This document shows, piece by piece, positions 30,597-39,452 of a stretch of 64,000 bases of DNA. The notes beneath the pieces were generated by a model. The model had not been told where the DNA came from and searched no databases. It saw only the letters and a list, made by a program, of their open reading frames with translations. The DNA comes from Lysobacterales bacterium. GTDB taxonomy: Bacteria; Pseudomonadota; Gammaproteobacteria; Xanthomonadales; SZUA-5. The stretch's first letter is position 1. Each line of letters starts with the position of its first letter. Location: assembly GCA_022841325.1 (NCBI GenBank), contig JALHRS010000025.1:1-64000 (forward strand). Reading direction: 5' to 3'. A program made the translations under genes and the position numbers.

Positions 30597-30876
30597 GTCT
30601 GACTCCTGACGATGGCGGGCGACCTGCCCGCTTTCACCTCTATCAACGCAGCCCGTCGACGCCAGTTGACCATTGGAACTGCGACATGCACCTCGGTTCA
30701 GGATGGCCTGTCGATCCGTCGATTCCGTTCCCGCGACGCAGCAACGCCCCAGATCCCCACGACAAGGGCTGCTGCCAGGCGAGCACGCGCCGCCAGTTTG
30801 CGCCATCATCGGCGGCCGGTACGGGACTGCGCCGCGCGCGCCCGACGACGATCCGCACAGAGCATCCGGAGCCGCC

Positions 30877-32811
30877 ATGCAAGCCGCAGCCGCACCACCG
30901 CAACTCACATTCCGAGCCGTCACGCTGTCCATCATTCTGGCGGTCATCCTGGCTGCGGCGAACACCTATCTGGGGCTGTTTGCCGGACTGACCATCGCCT
31001 CGGCCATACCAGCGGCAGTGGTGTCGATGGCCGTACTGCGCCTGCTGGGAGGCGGACACATCCTCGAAAACAACATCGTCCAGACCGGCGCCTCGGCCGG
31101 CTCGTCGATTGCCTCCGGCGTGATCTTCACCATCCCCGCGCTGCTGATCCTGGGCTACTGGGACGACTTCAAGTACTCCTGGGTACTGGCCATCGCCGGG
31201 CTGGGCGGTTTGTTGGGCGTGCTGTTTTCGGTGCCATTGCGGCGCTCGTTGATCGTCGATCAGGGCCTGGCCTTTCCCGAAGGCAAGGCGGCGGCAGAAG
31301 TGCTGAAGACCGGCGACAACCCATCGGAAGGCATTCGACTGCTGGCTATCGCGGCGTTGCTGGGTGGCTTCGTCAAGCTTGCTGCCGGCAGCGGCCTGCG
31401 ATTGATCACGGACACCGCAGCCCACGCGGCCTACATCGGGAAATCCATCGGCTATGTGGGCACCAATCTGTCGCCGGCGCTGTTCGGCGTCGGCTACATC
31501 GTCGGTCTCAACATCGGCATTGTGGTGCTGGCCGGTGGCATTCTCGGCTGGAACATCGCCATGCCGATCTACAGCACCTTCTTCATGCATCTGGATCCGG
31601 CGCTGGCCAGCGCGGTGGTCGGCGCCAGTGCCGAAGACGCCGCCTACGCGATCTGGTCGGCCCAGATCAGATACCTCGGTGTGGGCGCCATGCTGGTGGG
31701 CGGCGTCTGGACGCTGATCTCGCTGCGCAACTCCTTGTTCTCGGGCATCAAGAGTGGTCTCAAGGCCACCAGCCATCTGGCTGGCGCCAAGCCGCTGCAC
31801 ACGGATCAGGATCTGCCGATGAAGGCCATACTGATCGGCATCGTCGTGTTCACGATCCCGCTGGCGCTGCTCTATCACGCCATTGTCGGCACCTGGGGCA
31901 TTGCCTTGATCATGACCATCATCATGATCGTCGCCGGCTTTCTGTTCGTCTCGGTATCGGCCTACATGGCGGGTCTGGTCGGCTCGTCGAACAATCCGGT
32001 CTCGGGCATCACCATCTGCACCATCCTCTTTGCCGCCCTGGTGCTGCTCGTGCTGATGGGCCGGGATGCCAGCATTGGCCCGGTCGCCGCCATCATGATC
32101 GGCGCGGTGGTTTGCTGCGCGGCCTGCATCGGCGGCGACAATCTGCAGGATCTCAAGTGTGGCTATATCGTCGGCGCCACGCCCTGGCGACAGGAGGTCA
32201 TGCTGGCCATCGGTGCGGTGTCGTCCGCACTGGTCATGGCGCCGGTACTGAATCTGCTGGTCAAGGCTTATGGCCTGGGCGTGCCAACGGCGGATCATCC
32301 GAATCCGCTGCTTGCCCCGCAGGCCAATCTGATGGCTTCGGTTGCCAAGGGCATCTTTGGCGGCCAATTGCCCTGGGGAACCATCGCCGTCGGCGCCGGC
32401 ATCGGAATCGCGATCATCCTTCTGGACACCTGGCTGAAAGCCACGGGCAAGACCTTCCGCACCCCGGTGCTGGCCTGTGCGGTGGGCATCTACCTGCCTA
32501 TCGAACTCAGCGTGCCGATCTTCTTCGGCGGACTGGTGGCGCATCTGGTGGAGCGCCGCGCCAGGCTCAAGCCTGATGATCACGAAGGCCGCGATCGTGT
32601 GCACCGCAAGGGCACGCTGTTTTCTGCCGGCCTGATCACCGGCGAGGCACTGATGGGCATCTTCATCGCCATTCCAATCGTCCTGGCCGGACAGCCGGAC
32701 GTACTTGCGCTGCCGGAAAGCCTGCGTTTCGGCGGCTGGCTGGGATTGCTGATGGTGGCCGGCATCGCCTGGCTGCTCTATCGCGAGGCCAGACCGCAGG
32801 CGAATACCTGA
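30877..32811 (+). CDS. OPT-family oligopeptide transporter
   Basis: A 644-residue inner-membrane protein with about 14-16 hydrophobic segments, of the OPT superfamily (bacterial putative oligopeptide transporter type). Characteristic stretches are AANTYLGLFAGLTIASAIPA near the start, VSVSAYMAGLVGSSNNPVSG and CIGGDNLQDLKCGYIVGATPW. Relatives move peptides or metal-siderophore conjugates; the cargo is unknown. The ATG at 30877 has CGGAG 7 bases upstream and begins just before the first helix; longer frames upstream are spurious. Confidence 0.9.
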   Translation: MQAAAAPPQLTFRAVTLSIILAVILAAANTYLGLFAGLTIASAIPAAVVSMAVLRLLGGGHILENNIVQTGASAGSSIASGVIFTIPALLILGYWDDFKYSWVLAIAGLGGLLGVLFSVPLRRSLIVDQGLAFPEGKAAAEVLKTGDNPSEGIRLLAIAALLGGFVKLAAGSGLRLITDTAAHAAYIGKSIGYVGTNLSPALFGVGYIVGLNIGIVVLAGGILGWNIAMPIYSTFFMHLDPALASAVVGASAEDAAYAIWSAQIRYLGVGAMLVGGVWTLISLRNSLFSGIKSGLKATSHLAGAKPLHTDQDLPMKAILIGIVVFTIPLALLYHAIVGTWGIALIMTIIMIVAGFLFVSVSAYMAGLVGSSNNPVSGITICTILFAALVLLVLMGRDASIGPVAAIMIGAVVCCAACIGGDNLQDLKCGYIVGATPWRQEVMLAIGAVSSALVMAPVLNLLVKAYGLGVPTADHPNPLLAPQANLMASVAKGIFGGQLPWGTIAVGAGIGIAIILLDTWLKATGKTFRTPVLACAVGIYLPIELSVPIFFGGLVAHLVERRARLKPDDHEGRDRVHRKGTLFSAGLITGEALMGIFIAIPIVLAGQPDVLALPESLRFGGWLGLLMVAGIAWLLYREARPQANT

Positions 32812-33536
32812 GCCTGAGCGGTCGCGACGCCCGGTCGCTCCTACCAAGCGCACCGACCGCCTGCAGGAGCGCCCTCGCCGCGCGACCGTGGCTCGACGCT
32901 TGCGGGCGCCGGCAGACGGCGCATGCCGCCAGCAAGAGCTTCAACGCAGAGAACGCAGAGGGGCGCAGAGAACGCGGAGAGAAGCAAAGCTCATCTGGAT
33001 ACGCTTTTTCTCTGCGTTCTCTGCGTTCTCTGCGTTCTCTGCGTTCTCTGCGTTCTCTGCGTTCTCTGCGTTCTCTGCGTTCTCTGCGTTCTCTGCGTTC
33101 TCTGCGTTCTCTGCGTTCTCTGCGTTCTCTGCGTTCTCGGCGTTCCTCTGCGTTCTCTGCGTTCAATGTCTGACCACAGCTCACCGCGGTTCCGGGCCTT
33201 GGCCGCTACACCGAAACACCGCGGTCGCGACGCAAGGTCGCTCCTACCAAGGCCGCTGGCTGCCCGTAGGAGCGCCCTCGTGGCGCGACCGTCGCCAACC
33301 AGAATCGACAATCTTCGTCGGCCGCCGACCGCCAGAATCTGCAACGCGGAGAACGCAAAGGTCCGCAGAGAACGCAGAGAGGAGCTGGATTGACCGATTC
33401 CGCTCTTCTCCGCGTTCTCTGCGCCTCTTTGCGTTCTCTGTGTTCGGCTACTGCCAGCAGCCCGCCCCAGGTTCCGGTTCTTGCGACGGCGCTGGAACGC
33501 TGCGGTCGCGACGCAAGGTCGCTCCTGCCAAACCCG
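32812..33536. repeat. 725-bp gap composed mainly of repeats
   Basis: Apart from the tandem array at 33008-33161, this gap contains REP-type units (32820-32845, 32861-32888, 33221-33248, 33264-33292, 33502-33529). It also has CGCAGAGAACGC-family tracts at 32943-32981 and 33342-33384, and an inverted tract at 33404-33445. The tracts before and after the array are in inverted orientation to their neighbours, so long hairpins are possible. I see no credible gene. Confidence 0.75.
33008..33161. repeat. 9-bp tandem array (TTCTCTGCG)
   Basis: Fourteen perfect copies of TTCTCTGCG run from 33008 to 33133. They are followed by one variant (TTCTCGGCG), one copy with an extra C, and a final perfect copy ending at 33161, about 17 units in all. 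Because 9 is a multiple of 3, all frames stay open across it, which creates long false reading frames. Copy number is likely variable between strains. Confidence 0.95.
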
Positions 33537-33746
33537 CTATTCGCCGTCGATCTGGACGCGCTCGTTGCGGTGTCGGGCGAGGATGTTGAGGGCTTCGACG
33601 CCGCCGGAGAAGGCCATCGCGAAATACAGATAGGCGCGCGGAATGTGGAAATCGAAACCATCGGCGATCAGTGCCATGCCGACCAGGATCAGGAAGGACA
33701 GGGTCAGCAGTGCAATCAGCCCTTCGGTGGTGAACAGCTGCTCCAT
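33537..33746 (-). CDS. TerC-derived mini-protein, probable internal deletion
   Basis: A 69-residue membrane protein. Residues 1-16 (MEQLFTTEGLIALLTL) resemble the N-terminus of TerC-family proteins, which normally continues LEIVLGIDN. Residues 16-60 (LSFLILVGMALIADGFDFHIPRAYLYFAMAFS...) resemble the last transmembrane segment and C-terminus. The intervening 150-170 residues, including the metal-site aspartates, are missing without a frame break. It starts 4 bp after the dgkA stop on the same strand, so it is probably still transcribed. It may be a remnant, or a small protein that has kept one or two helices. Full TerC proteins are about 240 residues. Confidence 0.6.
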   Translation of the reverse strand: MEQLFTTEGLIALLTLSFLILVGMALIADGFDFHIPRAYLYFAMAFSGGVEALNILARHRNERVQIDGE

Positions 33747-33750
33747 GAGG

Positions 33751-34131
33751 TCAGGAGTACCCCAGGTATCGCGGCAGCAAGATCAGTGACCAGGTGGCGA
33801 CCACATTGACCATGCACAGAAAAACCGCGGCCGAGCCCATGTCCTTGGAGCGACCGGCAAGTTCGTGATACTCGGGTGTGGTCTTGTCGACGATGGCTTC
33901 GACGGCGCCGTTCAGCAATTCCACCGCCAGCACCAGCAGCAGCGAGCCGAGCAGCAGTACCCGCTCGACGGCATCGGCGCCCAGGTACAGCGCCAACGGC
34001 GCCAGGACCAGCAGCAGATAGACCTCGAGTCTGAACGAACTCTCGAAGCGGAAAGCGGCCCGCAAACCCTGTGCCGAGTAGCCCAATGCCTTGATGACCT
34101 GCCTCGGTCCACGCCCTTCGATACTGGCCAT
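33751..34131 (-). CDS. dgkA: Diacylglycerol kinase
   Basis: A 126-residue integral membrane kinase, similar to E. coli DgkA (122). It has an amphipathic N-terminus, three transmembrane helices and the catalytic signature VELLNGAVEAIVD, with the key Glu and Asn residues, followed by HELAGRSKDMGSAAV. It recycles diacylglycerol from membrane-derived oligosaccharide or lipopolysaccharide modification to phosphatidate. I start at the ATG at 34131 (MASIEGRGPRQVIKA); the longer frame upstream lacks family similarity. It is followed 4 bp later by a TerC-like fragment gene. Confidence 0.92.
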   Translation of the reverse strand: MASIEGRGPRQVIKALGYSAQGLRAAFRFESSFRLEVYLLLVLAPLALYLGADAVERVLLLGSLLLVLAVELLNGAVEAIVDKTTPEYHELAGRSKDMGSAAVFLCMVNVVATWSLILLPRYLGYS

Positions 34132-34375
34132 GTAGTCCTTACTCAAACCGTCGCGCACGGCCGGATCGCGAAGGTCGCGATGGCTGGTATCGGGGAAGAT
34201 TGCACTGAACGAGAGCTGCGCGAAGTTTCGACAATCGGCATTGCGCAACGTCTGGGTGAAACAGTCAGCCTGCAATGATCGCATCGAGCCCTTCGATCAA
34301 CAAGCGCTGGGCGTTGGCTTGAGACTTGCGTTGGTCCGGGCGAGTATCCAGCCTTCATCCTGTGGAGTCGTGCAC

Positions 34376-35026
34376 GTGTTCAATGTCGAGAAACTGCTGG
34401 GTCAGATGCTTTCGGGCGGTGTGACTCCGGGCCGAAGCCGGCGCAATTCCTCACTGATCCCGGGCGTCAGCAAGGCGCAACTGGGTGTGGGCGTCATCGG
34501 TCTGGCCATGGCCGCCTGGGAACATTACAAGGGCCAGCAGGGTGCCACGGCCAGCGCACCGGCGGCCGGGCCTGGAGCCATGCCTCCACCGCCGCCGCCC
34601 GCTCCGGGGCAATTGCCCGCTGCCTCGATGCCGCCACCAGCGCCGCCGCCGGCGCGTTCCGAGCCCGCTCCGTCAGAGCGCAGTGCCGATGCCAGCCATC
34701 TGATCCGCTCGATGATCGCAGCCGCCAACGCCGATGGCCAGATCGATGCGCAGGAGCGCGGCGCCATTCTCGAACGTGCGCTGGAAGCCGGGCTGGATCC
34801 CGCTACCCAGCAATTCCTGATGGGAGAGTTGCGGGCGCCGGCCACGCTGGAACAGATCGCGGCGGCGACGCGCCCGGCCCTGAAACTGGAAACCTATGCG
34901 GCTGCGATGATCGCCATCACCGTCGACACCGAAGCCGAACGTGCGTATCTGGATCGCCTGGCTGGCGCTCTGGGGCTGACCGCAGAGGACCGCGAGCGCG
35001 TGCACCAGCAACTGCAGCTGGGCTGA
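34376..35026 (+). CDS. DUF533 (TerB-like) protein with proline-rich linker
   Basis: A 216-residue protein. The N-terminus (FNVEKLLGQMLSGG) and the GVGVIGLAMAAWEHY helix are typical of DUF533 proteins. A linker of roughly 40 residues very rich in proline follows, then a C-terminal TerB-like helical domain (SADASHLIRSMIAAANADGQIDAQERGAIL). GTG at 34376 is preferred because GGAG lies 8 bases upstream; GTG at 34370 is also possible. The function of DUF533 is unknown; TerB-like folds are linked to tellurite and stress modules. It is divergent from dgkA and 142 bp before a GYF/TIGR00266 gene. Confidence 0.8.
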   Translation: MFNVEKLLGQMLSGGVTPGRSRRNSSLIPGVSKAQLGVGVIGLAMAAWEHYKGQQGATASAPAAGPGAMPPPPPPAPGQLPAASMPPPAPPPARSEPAPSERSADASHLIRSMIAAANADGQIDAQERGAILERALEAGLDPATQQFLMGELRAPATLEQIAAATRPALKLETYAAAMIAITVDTEAERAYLDRLAGALGLTAEDRERVHQQLQLG

Positions 35027-35168
35027 GCGCGCACCGGTCTGCCCGCACGGCAGACCGGGTGATTCTGGCCCGAGACCGGCCATGGACACGTTCTGATTCT
35101 GCAGCAGGCGCCTCGCAGGTCTACCCGCCAGGCAGCCACCCATTCCCCAATCATCGGAGAGCTTAGTC

Positions 35169-36173
35169 ATGCACCAGTGGTACTTCAGCTACAACGGTCA
35201 GCAGATGGGTCCGCTCGAACATGCCGCCGCCGCCGCCCAGGCGCAGCGCGATCCCAGCGGTTTCTGCTGGCGCAATGGCTTTGCCGAATGGCTGCCGATC
35301 GCCAATGTGGCCGAACTGCGCGCTGACACGAGCCCGCAGGCGTTGATGCCACCGCCGCTGGCAACCCAGCGCGCCGATGAGATCGACTACGTGATCTATG
35401 GCGAAGACATGCAGTTCGTCGAAATCGAACTCGATCCGGGCGAGAGCTGCGTGGCCGAGGCCGGCACCTTGATGTTCAAGACCCCGGTGATCAGCATGGA
35501 AACCGTGTTCGGCGACGGCAGTACCAAGGCTGCGAGCGGCGGGTTCCTCGACAAGCTGGTCGGCGCCGGCAAGCGCCTGATCACTGGCGAGAGCCTGTTC
35601 ACCACGGTGTTCACCAATACCGCGCCCAGCGGCAAGGCCAAGGCCGCTTTTGCGGCGCCCTACCCCGGCACCATCATTCCGATGACGCTGAGCAACTATG
35701 GCGGCAGCATGATCTGCCAGAAGGATGCTTTCCTGTGCGCAGCCAAGGGCGTGCAGATCGGCATTTTCTTCCAGAAGAAGATTCTTACCGGCCTGTTCGG
35801 CGGCGAGGGCTTCATCATGCAGAAGCTGGAGGGTGATGGCCTGGTGTTCGTGCACGCCGGCGGTACCGTGGTCGAGCGTGAACTCAAGGCTGGCGAAACC
35901 CTGCAGGTGGACACCGGCTGCGTGGTTGCCCTGACCAGCAGCGTGCATTTCGATGTCGAGCAGGTCGGTGGCATCAAGAGCATCCTGTTCGGCGGCGAGG
36001 GCCTGTTCTTCGCACGCCTGACCGGGCCTGGTCATGTCTGGCTGCAGAGCCTGCCGTTCTCGCGACTGGCCGGGCGCATGTTGTCGGCGGCACCGCAACA
36101 CGGCGGCAGCAAGGGTGAGGGCTCGATATTGGGCGGCTTGGGCGGGATCATCGCCGGTGACAGGAACTATTGA
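35169..36173 (+). CDS. TIGR00266/AIM24 family protein with N-terminal GYF-like domain
   Basis: A 334-residue protein with two parts. Residues 1-50 ([20 protein letters not shown]...[13 protein letters not shown]) are a GYF_2 domain, usually a peptide- or membrane-associated adaptor. From about residue 70 it is a TIGR00266/AIM24 beta-trefoil-like domain: [42 protein letters not shown] and a glycine-rich tail. The biochemical role of this family is not established. A CGGAGAG site precedes the ATG. Its stop overlaps a possible TTG start of the NDH-2 gene, suggesting cotranscription. Confidence 0.85.
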   Translation: MHQWYFSYNGQQMGPLEHAAAAAQAQRDPSGFCWRNGFAEWLPIANVAELRADTSPQALMPPPLATQRADEIDYVIYGEDMQFVEIELDPGESCVAEAGTLMFKTPVISMETVFGDGSTKAASGGFLDKLVGAGKRLITGESLFTTVFTNTAPSGKAKAAFAAPYPGTIIPMTLSNYGGSMICQKDAFLCAAKGVQIGIFFQKKILTGLFGGEGFIMQKLEGDGLVFVHAGGTVVERELKAGETLQVDTGCVVALTSSVHFDVEQVGGIKSILFGGEGLFFARLTGPGHVWLQSLPFSRLAGRMLSAAPQHGGSKGEGSILGGLGGIIAGDRNY

Positions 36174-36181
36174 GCGCGGCA

Positions 36182-37447
36182 ATGCCACCGAACCCCAACC
36201 GCCGCCCACGCCTGGTCGTGATCGGTGGCGGCTTTGCCGGACTCTGGGCGGTACGCGCGCTGGCGCGGGCGCCGCTCGACATCGTGCTGATCGACCGCTG
36301 CAATCATCATCTGTTCCAGCCCTTGCTGTATCAGGTGGCCACGGCCGGTCTGTCGGCGCCGGCGATCGCCGCACCCTTGCGGCATATCCTGCGTCGCCAG
36401 GCCAATGCGACGGTGCTGATGGCCGACGTCAGCGCCATCGATACCGGCACACGCCAGGTGCGCTGCAGCGACGGCGCCACGCTGGACTACGACTATCTGC
36501 TGGTGGCCAGCGGTGCCGCCCATGCCTACTTCGGACATCCCGAATGGGCGGGATTGGCGCCGGGACTGAAGACCCTGAACGATGCCATGGCCATCCGCGG
36601 CCGCATCCTCGGTGCCTTCGAACAGGCCGAGCGCTGCCCGGATCCGCAGGCGCGCAGTGCCTGGCTGACCATCGCCATCATCGGCGCCGGACCGACCGGC
36701 GTGGAACTGGCGGGCACGGTGGCCGAGATTGCCCGGCACACGCTCCGCAGCGAGTTCCGCCATAGCGACCCGACGCAAGCGCGGGTGATGCTGATCGAGG
36801 CCGGCGGCCGGGTGTTGCCCGCCTTCGACGCGGTCATGAGCGCAAAGGCCAGACTGCAGCTGGAGAAGCTTGGCGTGGAAGTGCGTCTGGGCGCTGCCGT
36901 GTCAGCGATCGATGACGAGGGTCTGGTCGTCGGCAACGAACGACTGCAAGCGCGGACGGTGATCTGGGCGGCTGGCGTAGCCGCCTCGCCACTGGGCGCG
37001 ATGCTGGGTGCGCCCTGCGATCGCAGCGGTCGCGTGCTGGTGTCCGAGGATCTGTCGCTGCCTGGCCAGCCGGAAGTGTTCGTCGCCGGTGACCTGGCCA
37101 GCGTGCAGAGTGCCGGCCGCGCTGTACCCGGCACCGCGCCGGCCGCCAAGCAGATGGGCAAGCACATCGCCAGGGTGTTGCAGCAACGCTTGCGCGGGAC
37201 CCAATCCAGCGCATTCCGGTATCGAGACTTCGGCATGCTGGCCACCATCGGCCGCATGGCAGCCGTGATCCAGTTCGGCCGGCTGCGCCTGTCCGGCCTT
37301 CCAGCCTGGTGGTTCTGGCTGGCGGCACATGTCTACTTTCTGATCGGCTTCCGCAACCGGCTGGTGGTATTGATCGACTGGGCCTGGGCTTACTGGACGC
37401 ACGAGCGCTACGCCCGGATCATCTTCGGCGATCACGACAGGCCTTGA
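36182..37447 (+). CDS. Type II NADH dehydrogenase (NDH-2-like)
   Basis: A 421-residue flavoprotein. FAD-binding GGGFAGLWAVRAL is at the start, with NHHLFQPLLYQVATAGLSAP (characteristic of NDH-2), a second dinucleotide motif IIGAGPTGVELAG, and VFVAGDLASV. The C-terminus has the membrane-binding helices FWLAAHVYFLIGFRNRLVV. It transfers electrons from NADH to quinone without proton pumping at the inner membrane. The start is ATG at 36182; an in-frame TTG at 36170 overlapping the upstream stop, with AGGA 4 bases before it, is a real alternative. Confidence 0.9.
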   Translation: MPPNPNRRPRLVVIGGGFAGLWAVRALARAPLDIVLIDRCNHHLFQPLLYQVATAGLSAPAIAAPLRHILRRQANATVLMADVSAIDTGTRQVRCSDGATLDYDYLLVASGAAHAYFGHPEWAGLAPGLKTLNDAMAIRGRILGAFEQAERCPDPQARSAWLTIAIIGAGPTGVELAGTVAEIARHTLRSEFRHSDPTQARVMLIEAGGRVLPAFDAVMSAKARLQLEKLGVEVRLGAAVSAIDDEGLVVGNERLQARTVIWAAGVAASPLGAMLGAPCDRSGRVLVSEDLSLPGQPEVFVAGDLASVQSAGRAVPGTAPAAKQMGKHIARVLQQRLRGTQSSAFRYRDFGMLATIGRMAAVIQFGRLRLSGLPAWWFWLAAHVYFLIGFRNRLVVLIDWAWAYWTHERYARIIFGDHDRP

Positions 37448-37450
37448 ATT

Positions 37451-38479
37451 TCAAGCGCCTGCGCGCCGGCGCTCCATGCTCGGCGGGGCGCTGTCGGCGC
37501 TCTCGCGCTCGTCGACCACGACCTGATCGCGCCCCCCGTTCTTGGCGGCATACAGGGCTGCATCGGCCCGTGCCAGCCAGCGCGACCAATCCTCGCCCGC
37601 CCGCAGACTGGCCACGCCGGCGGAAACCCGCACACCGCCGCCAGGACTGCGCAAACTGGTGCGAATCGTGTCCTGCAACTGAAACAACAGCTGTTCTGCC
37701 CCGCGGCTGTCGGTACCGGGCATCAGCAGTACGAATTCCTCGCCACCATAGCGATACAGACGATCCTGCTTGCGCGTGCCGCGCAGGATCAGTCGGGCGA
37801 ATTCTGCCAGCACCTGATCGCCGGCCTCGTGCCCGTGATTGTCATTGACTTGCTTGAAATGGTCGAGATCGAACATGGCCAGCGAATACTCCTGGCCATC
37901 ACGGGCGAACTGGCGTGCAGCGCGGGCGAGTTCGACTTCCATCAGCCGACGATTGCCGGCATTGGTCAGCGGGTCGCGCGAGGCCAGGACTTCCAGCTGT
38001 TCGCGCTGCGTGGCGGTGCGCTTGGCAAACAGAAAAGTGCATACGCCCACCAGCATGATGGTCACCAGGAAGGAAACCTGTTCAAGCGGCAAGTCAAACG
38101 CGGTGGGATGCAGGGCGACGGCGAATACCAGAATGGCATTGAGTGCCACCGCGAACTGCCGAGTCGCCAGAAAGAAATTGGTGACCACCACCACGAACAC
38201 CCAGAACAGGCCATGGTGGCCGAACATCAGGGTGATGGCGGCGCAACCCAGCGTATTGAAACAGGCCATCAGCAAGCCGGCGCGGCGCATGTTGCCACTG
38301 ATCCAGGCATAGGCCATGTTGCCCAGAATCGAGGCCACGATGAGCGCATCCACGGTGCCCAGCAGATACTCACCGGCCAGAAATCGGTACACGGCGAACG
38401 GGGCGATGCCCAGCGCCGAATAGCCACCGAAGAAGGTGATGATGGCCAGATCAAAATCGCCTTTCAGGCGCTCGAGCAT
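37451..38479 (-). CDS. Membrane-bound diguanylate cyclase (GGDEF)
   Basis: A 342-residue protein with about six N-terminal transmembrane segments (residues about 10-155) and a C-terminal GGDEF domain. The active site is GGEEF in YRYGGEEFVLL, and the RKQD five residues before it fits the RxxD inhibitory I-site, so product feedback is likely. DPLTNAGNRR and DLDHFKQVND are the usual metal and substrate motifs. It should make cyclic di-GMP in response to an unknown membrane signal (a MASE-like sensor is possible). The stop is 4 bp from the convergent NDH-2 stop. Confidence 0.92.
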   Translation of the reverse strand: MLERLKGDFDLAIITFFGGYSALGIAPFAVYRFLAGEYLLGTVDALIVASILGNMAYAWISGNMRRAGLLMACFNTLGCAAITLMFGHHGLFWVFVVVVTNFFLATRQFAVALNAILVFAVALHPTAFDLPLEQVSFLVTIMLVGVCTFLFAKRTATQREQLEVLASRDPLTNAGNRRLMEVELARAARQFARDGQEYSLAMFDLDHFKQVNDNHGHEAGDQVLAEFARLILRGTRKQDRLYRYGGEEFVLLMPGTDSRGAEQLLFQLQDTIRTSLRSPGGGVRVSAGVASLRAGEDWSRWLARADAALYAAKNGGRDQVVVDERESADSAPPSMERRRAGA

Positions 38480-38675
38480 GCTCTCCGGTCCCCCGTCACG
38501 GCTCGCATTCGTCGCATCAGTGTCCGGCCTGAGCGCGGGATATGCAAGTGGCGACCCCTGTCATTCTCACGCCACGACTTCTGCACCTGTAGCTGAATTC
38601 CGCTCAGAGGTTCCCGGCCGCGACGGAATCGGCGATGCTTGCGCCCCCAGCCCGTCCGAATCACCTGCGACGCCC

Positions 38676-39416
38676 ATGTCTGTAGCCTTGGCCCTGTCGA
38701 TCCTCCTGCAGATCATCTGCGTGGTGCATGCGCTGCGCACGGGACGTCCCTACTGGTGGGTCTGGGTGATTGTCTTCGGCTCCTTCCTCGGCGTTGCCAT
38801 CTATGCGCTGACACAGATGTTGCCGGACCTGCAGAACGACCCGCGTGCGCGGCAGGCGGCCAAGGGAATCGCCAAGACCATCAACCCGGAGCGGGATCTG
38901 CGTCGATTGCGCGAAGAACTGGCGCGCGCCGACACCGTGCAGAACCGCATGCGCCTGGGTGCCGAGTTTCTGGAACTGGGCGAGCCGGCTGAGGCCGAGG
39001 CCGTGTTTCGTGAGTGCCTGCGCGGCATGCACGCCGAAGACCCGGATATCCTGCTGGCGCTGGCCCATGCCCAGTTTGCCCAGGACAAGGCGCAGGAAAC
39101 GCACGACACGCTGAACACCCTGATCCAGGCCAATCCGGATTACAAATCACCCGACGGGCACCTGCTCTATGCGCGCACGCTGCAGCAACTGGGCCGCGAC
39201 CAGGAGGCCCTGGCGGAATATGAAGTCTTGTCCGACTCCTATCCCGGCGAGGAGGCGCGCGTGCGCAAGGCCGAATTGCTGCGCAAGCTGGGCATGGAGG
39301 GCGATGCCCGTACCGTGCTGGAAACAGTGCTGTCACGCAGCAAGCTGGCCCCGGCCTTCTACCGCAAGGCCCAACGCGAGTGGATCAACCGCGCCAGACA
39401 GTTGCTGAAGGCCTGA
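38676..39416 (+). CDS. Membrane-anchored tetratricopeptide repeat protein
   Basis: A 246-residue protein. Two N-terminal membrane segments (ALALSILLQIICVVHAL and YWWVWVIVFGSFLGVAIYAL) resemble the PLDc_N/cardiolipin synthase N-terminal module. They are followed by TPR-type helices, e.g. RLGAEFLELGEPAEAEAVFREC and LLYARTLQQLGRDQEALAEY. It probably scaffolds a complex at the inner membrane. The start at 38676 is placed at the first hydrophobic segment; the upstream frame overlaps the divergent GGDEF gene. The client is unknown. Confidence 0.8.
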   Translation: MSVALALSILLQIICVVHALRTGRPYWWVWVIVFGSFLGVAIYALTQMLPDLQNDPRARQAAKGIAKTINPERDLRRLREELARADTVQNRMRLGAEFLELGEPAEAEAVFRECLRGMHAEDPDILLALAHAQFAQDKAQETHDTLNTLIQANPDYKSPDGHLLYARTLQQLGRDQEALAEYEVLSDSYPGEEARVRKAELLRKLGMEGDARTVLETVLSRSKLAPAFYRKAQREWINRARQLLKA

Positions 39417-39452
39417 TCCGGGCGCGTGCAGAGCTTCCTGGCCCCTGCGCAT

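Noticed and set aside
30612..32576. A 654-codon plus-strand frame overlapping the OPT transporter
   Set aside because: Out of frame with the transporter and extremely rich in Arg, His and Gly; no family.
33008..33161. A possible CRISPR array
   Set aside because: Units are directly adjacent 9-mers with no spacers and no cas genes nearby.
32663..33589. Long open frames on both strands coding FSA, LCV or RRE repeats
   Set aside because: They come from the 9-bp array, which is open in every frame. No start, ribosome site or family supports them.
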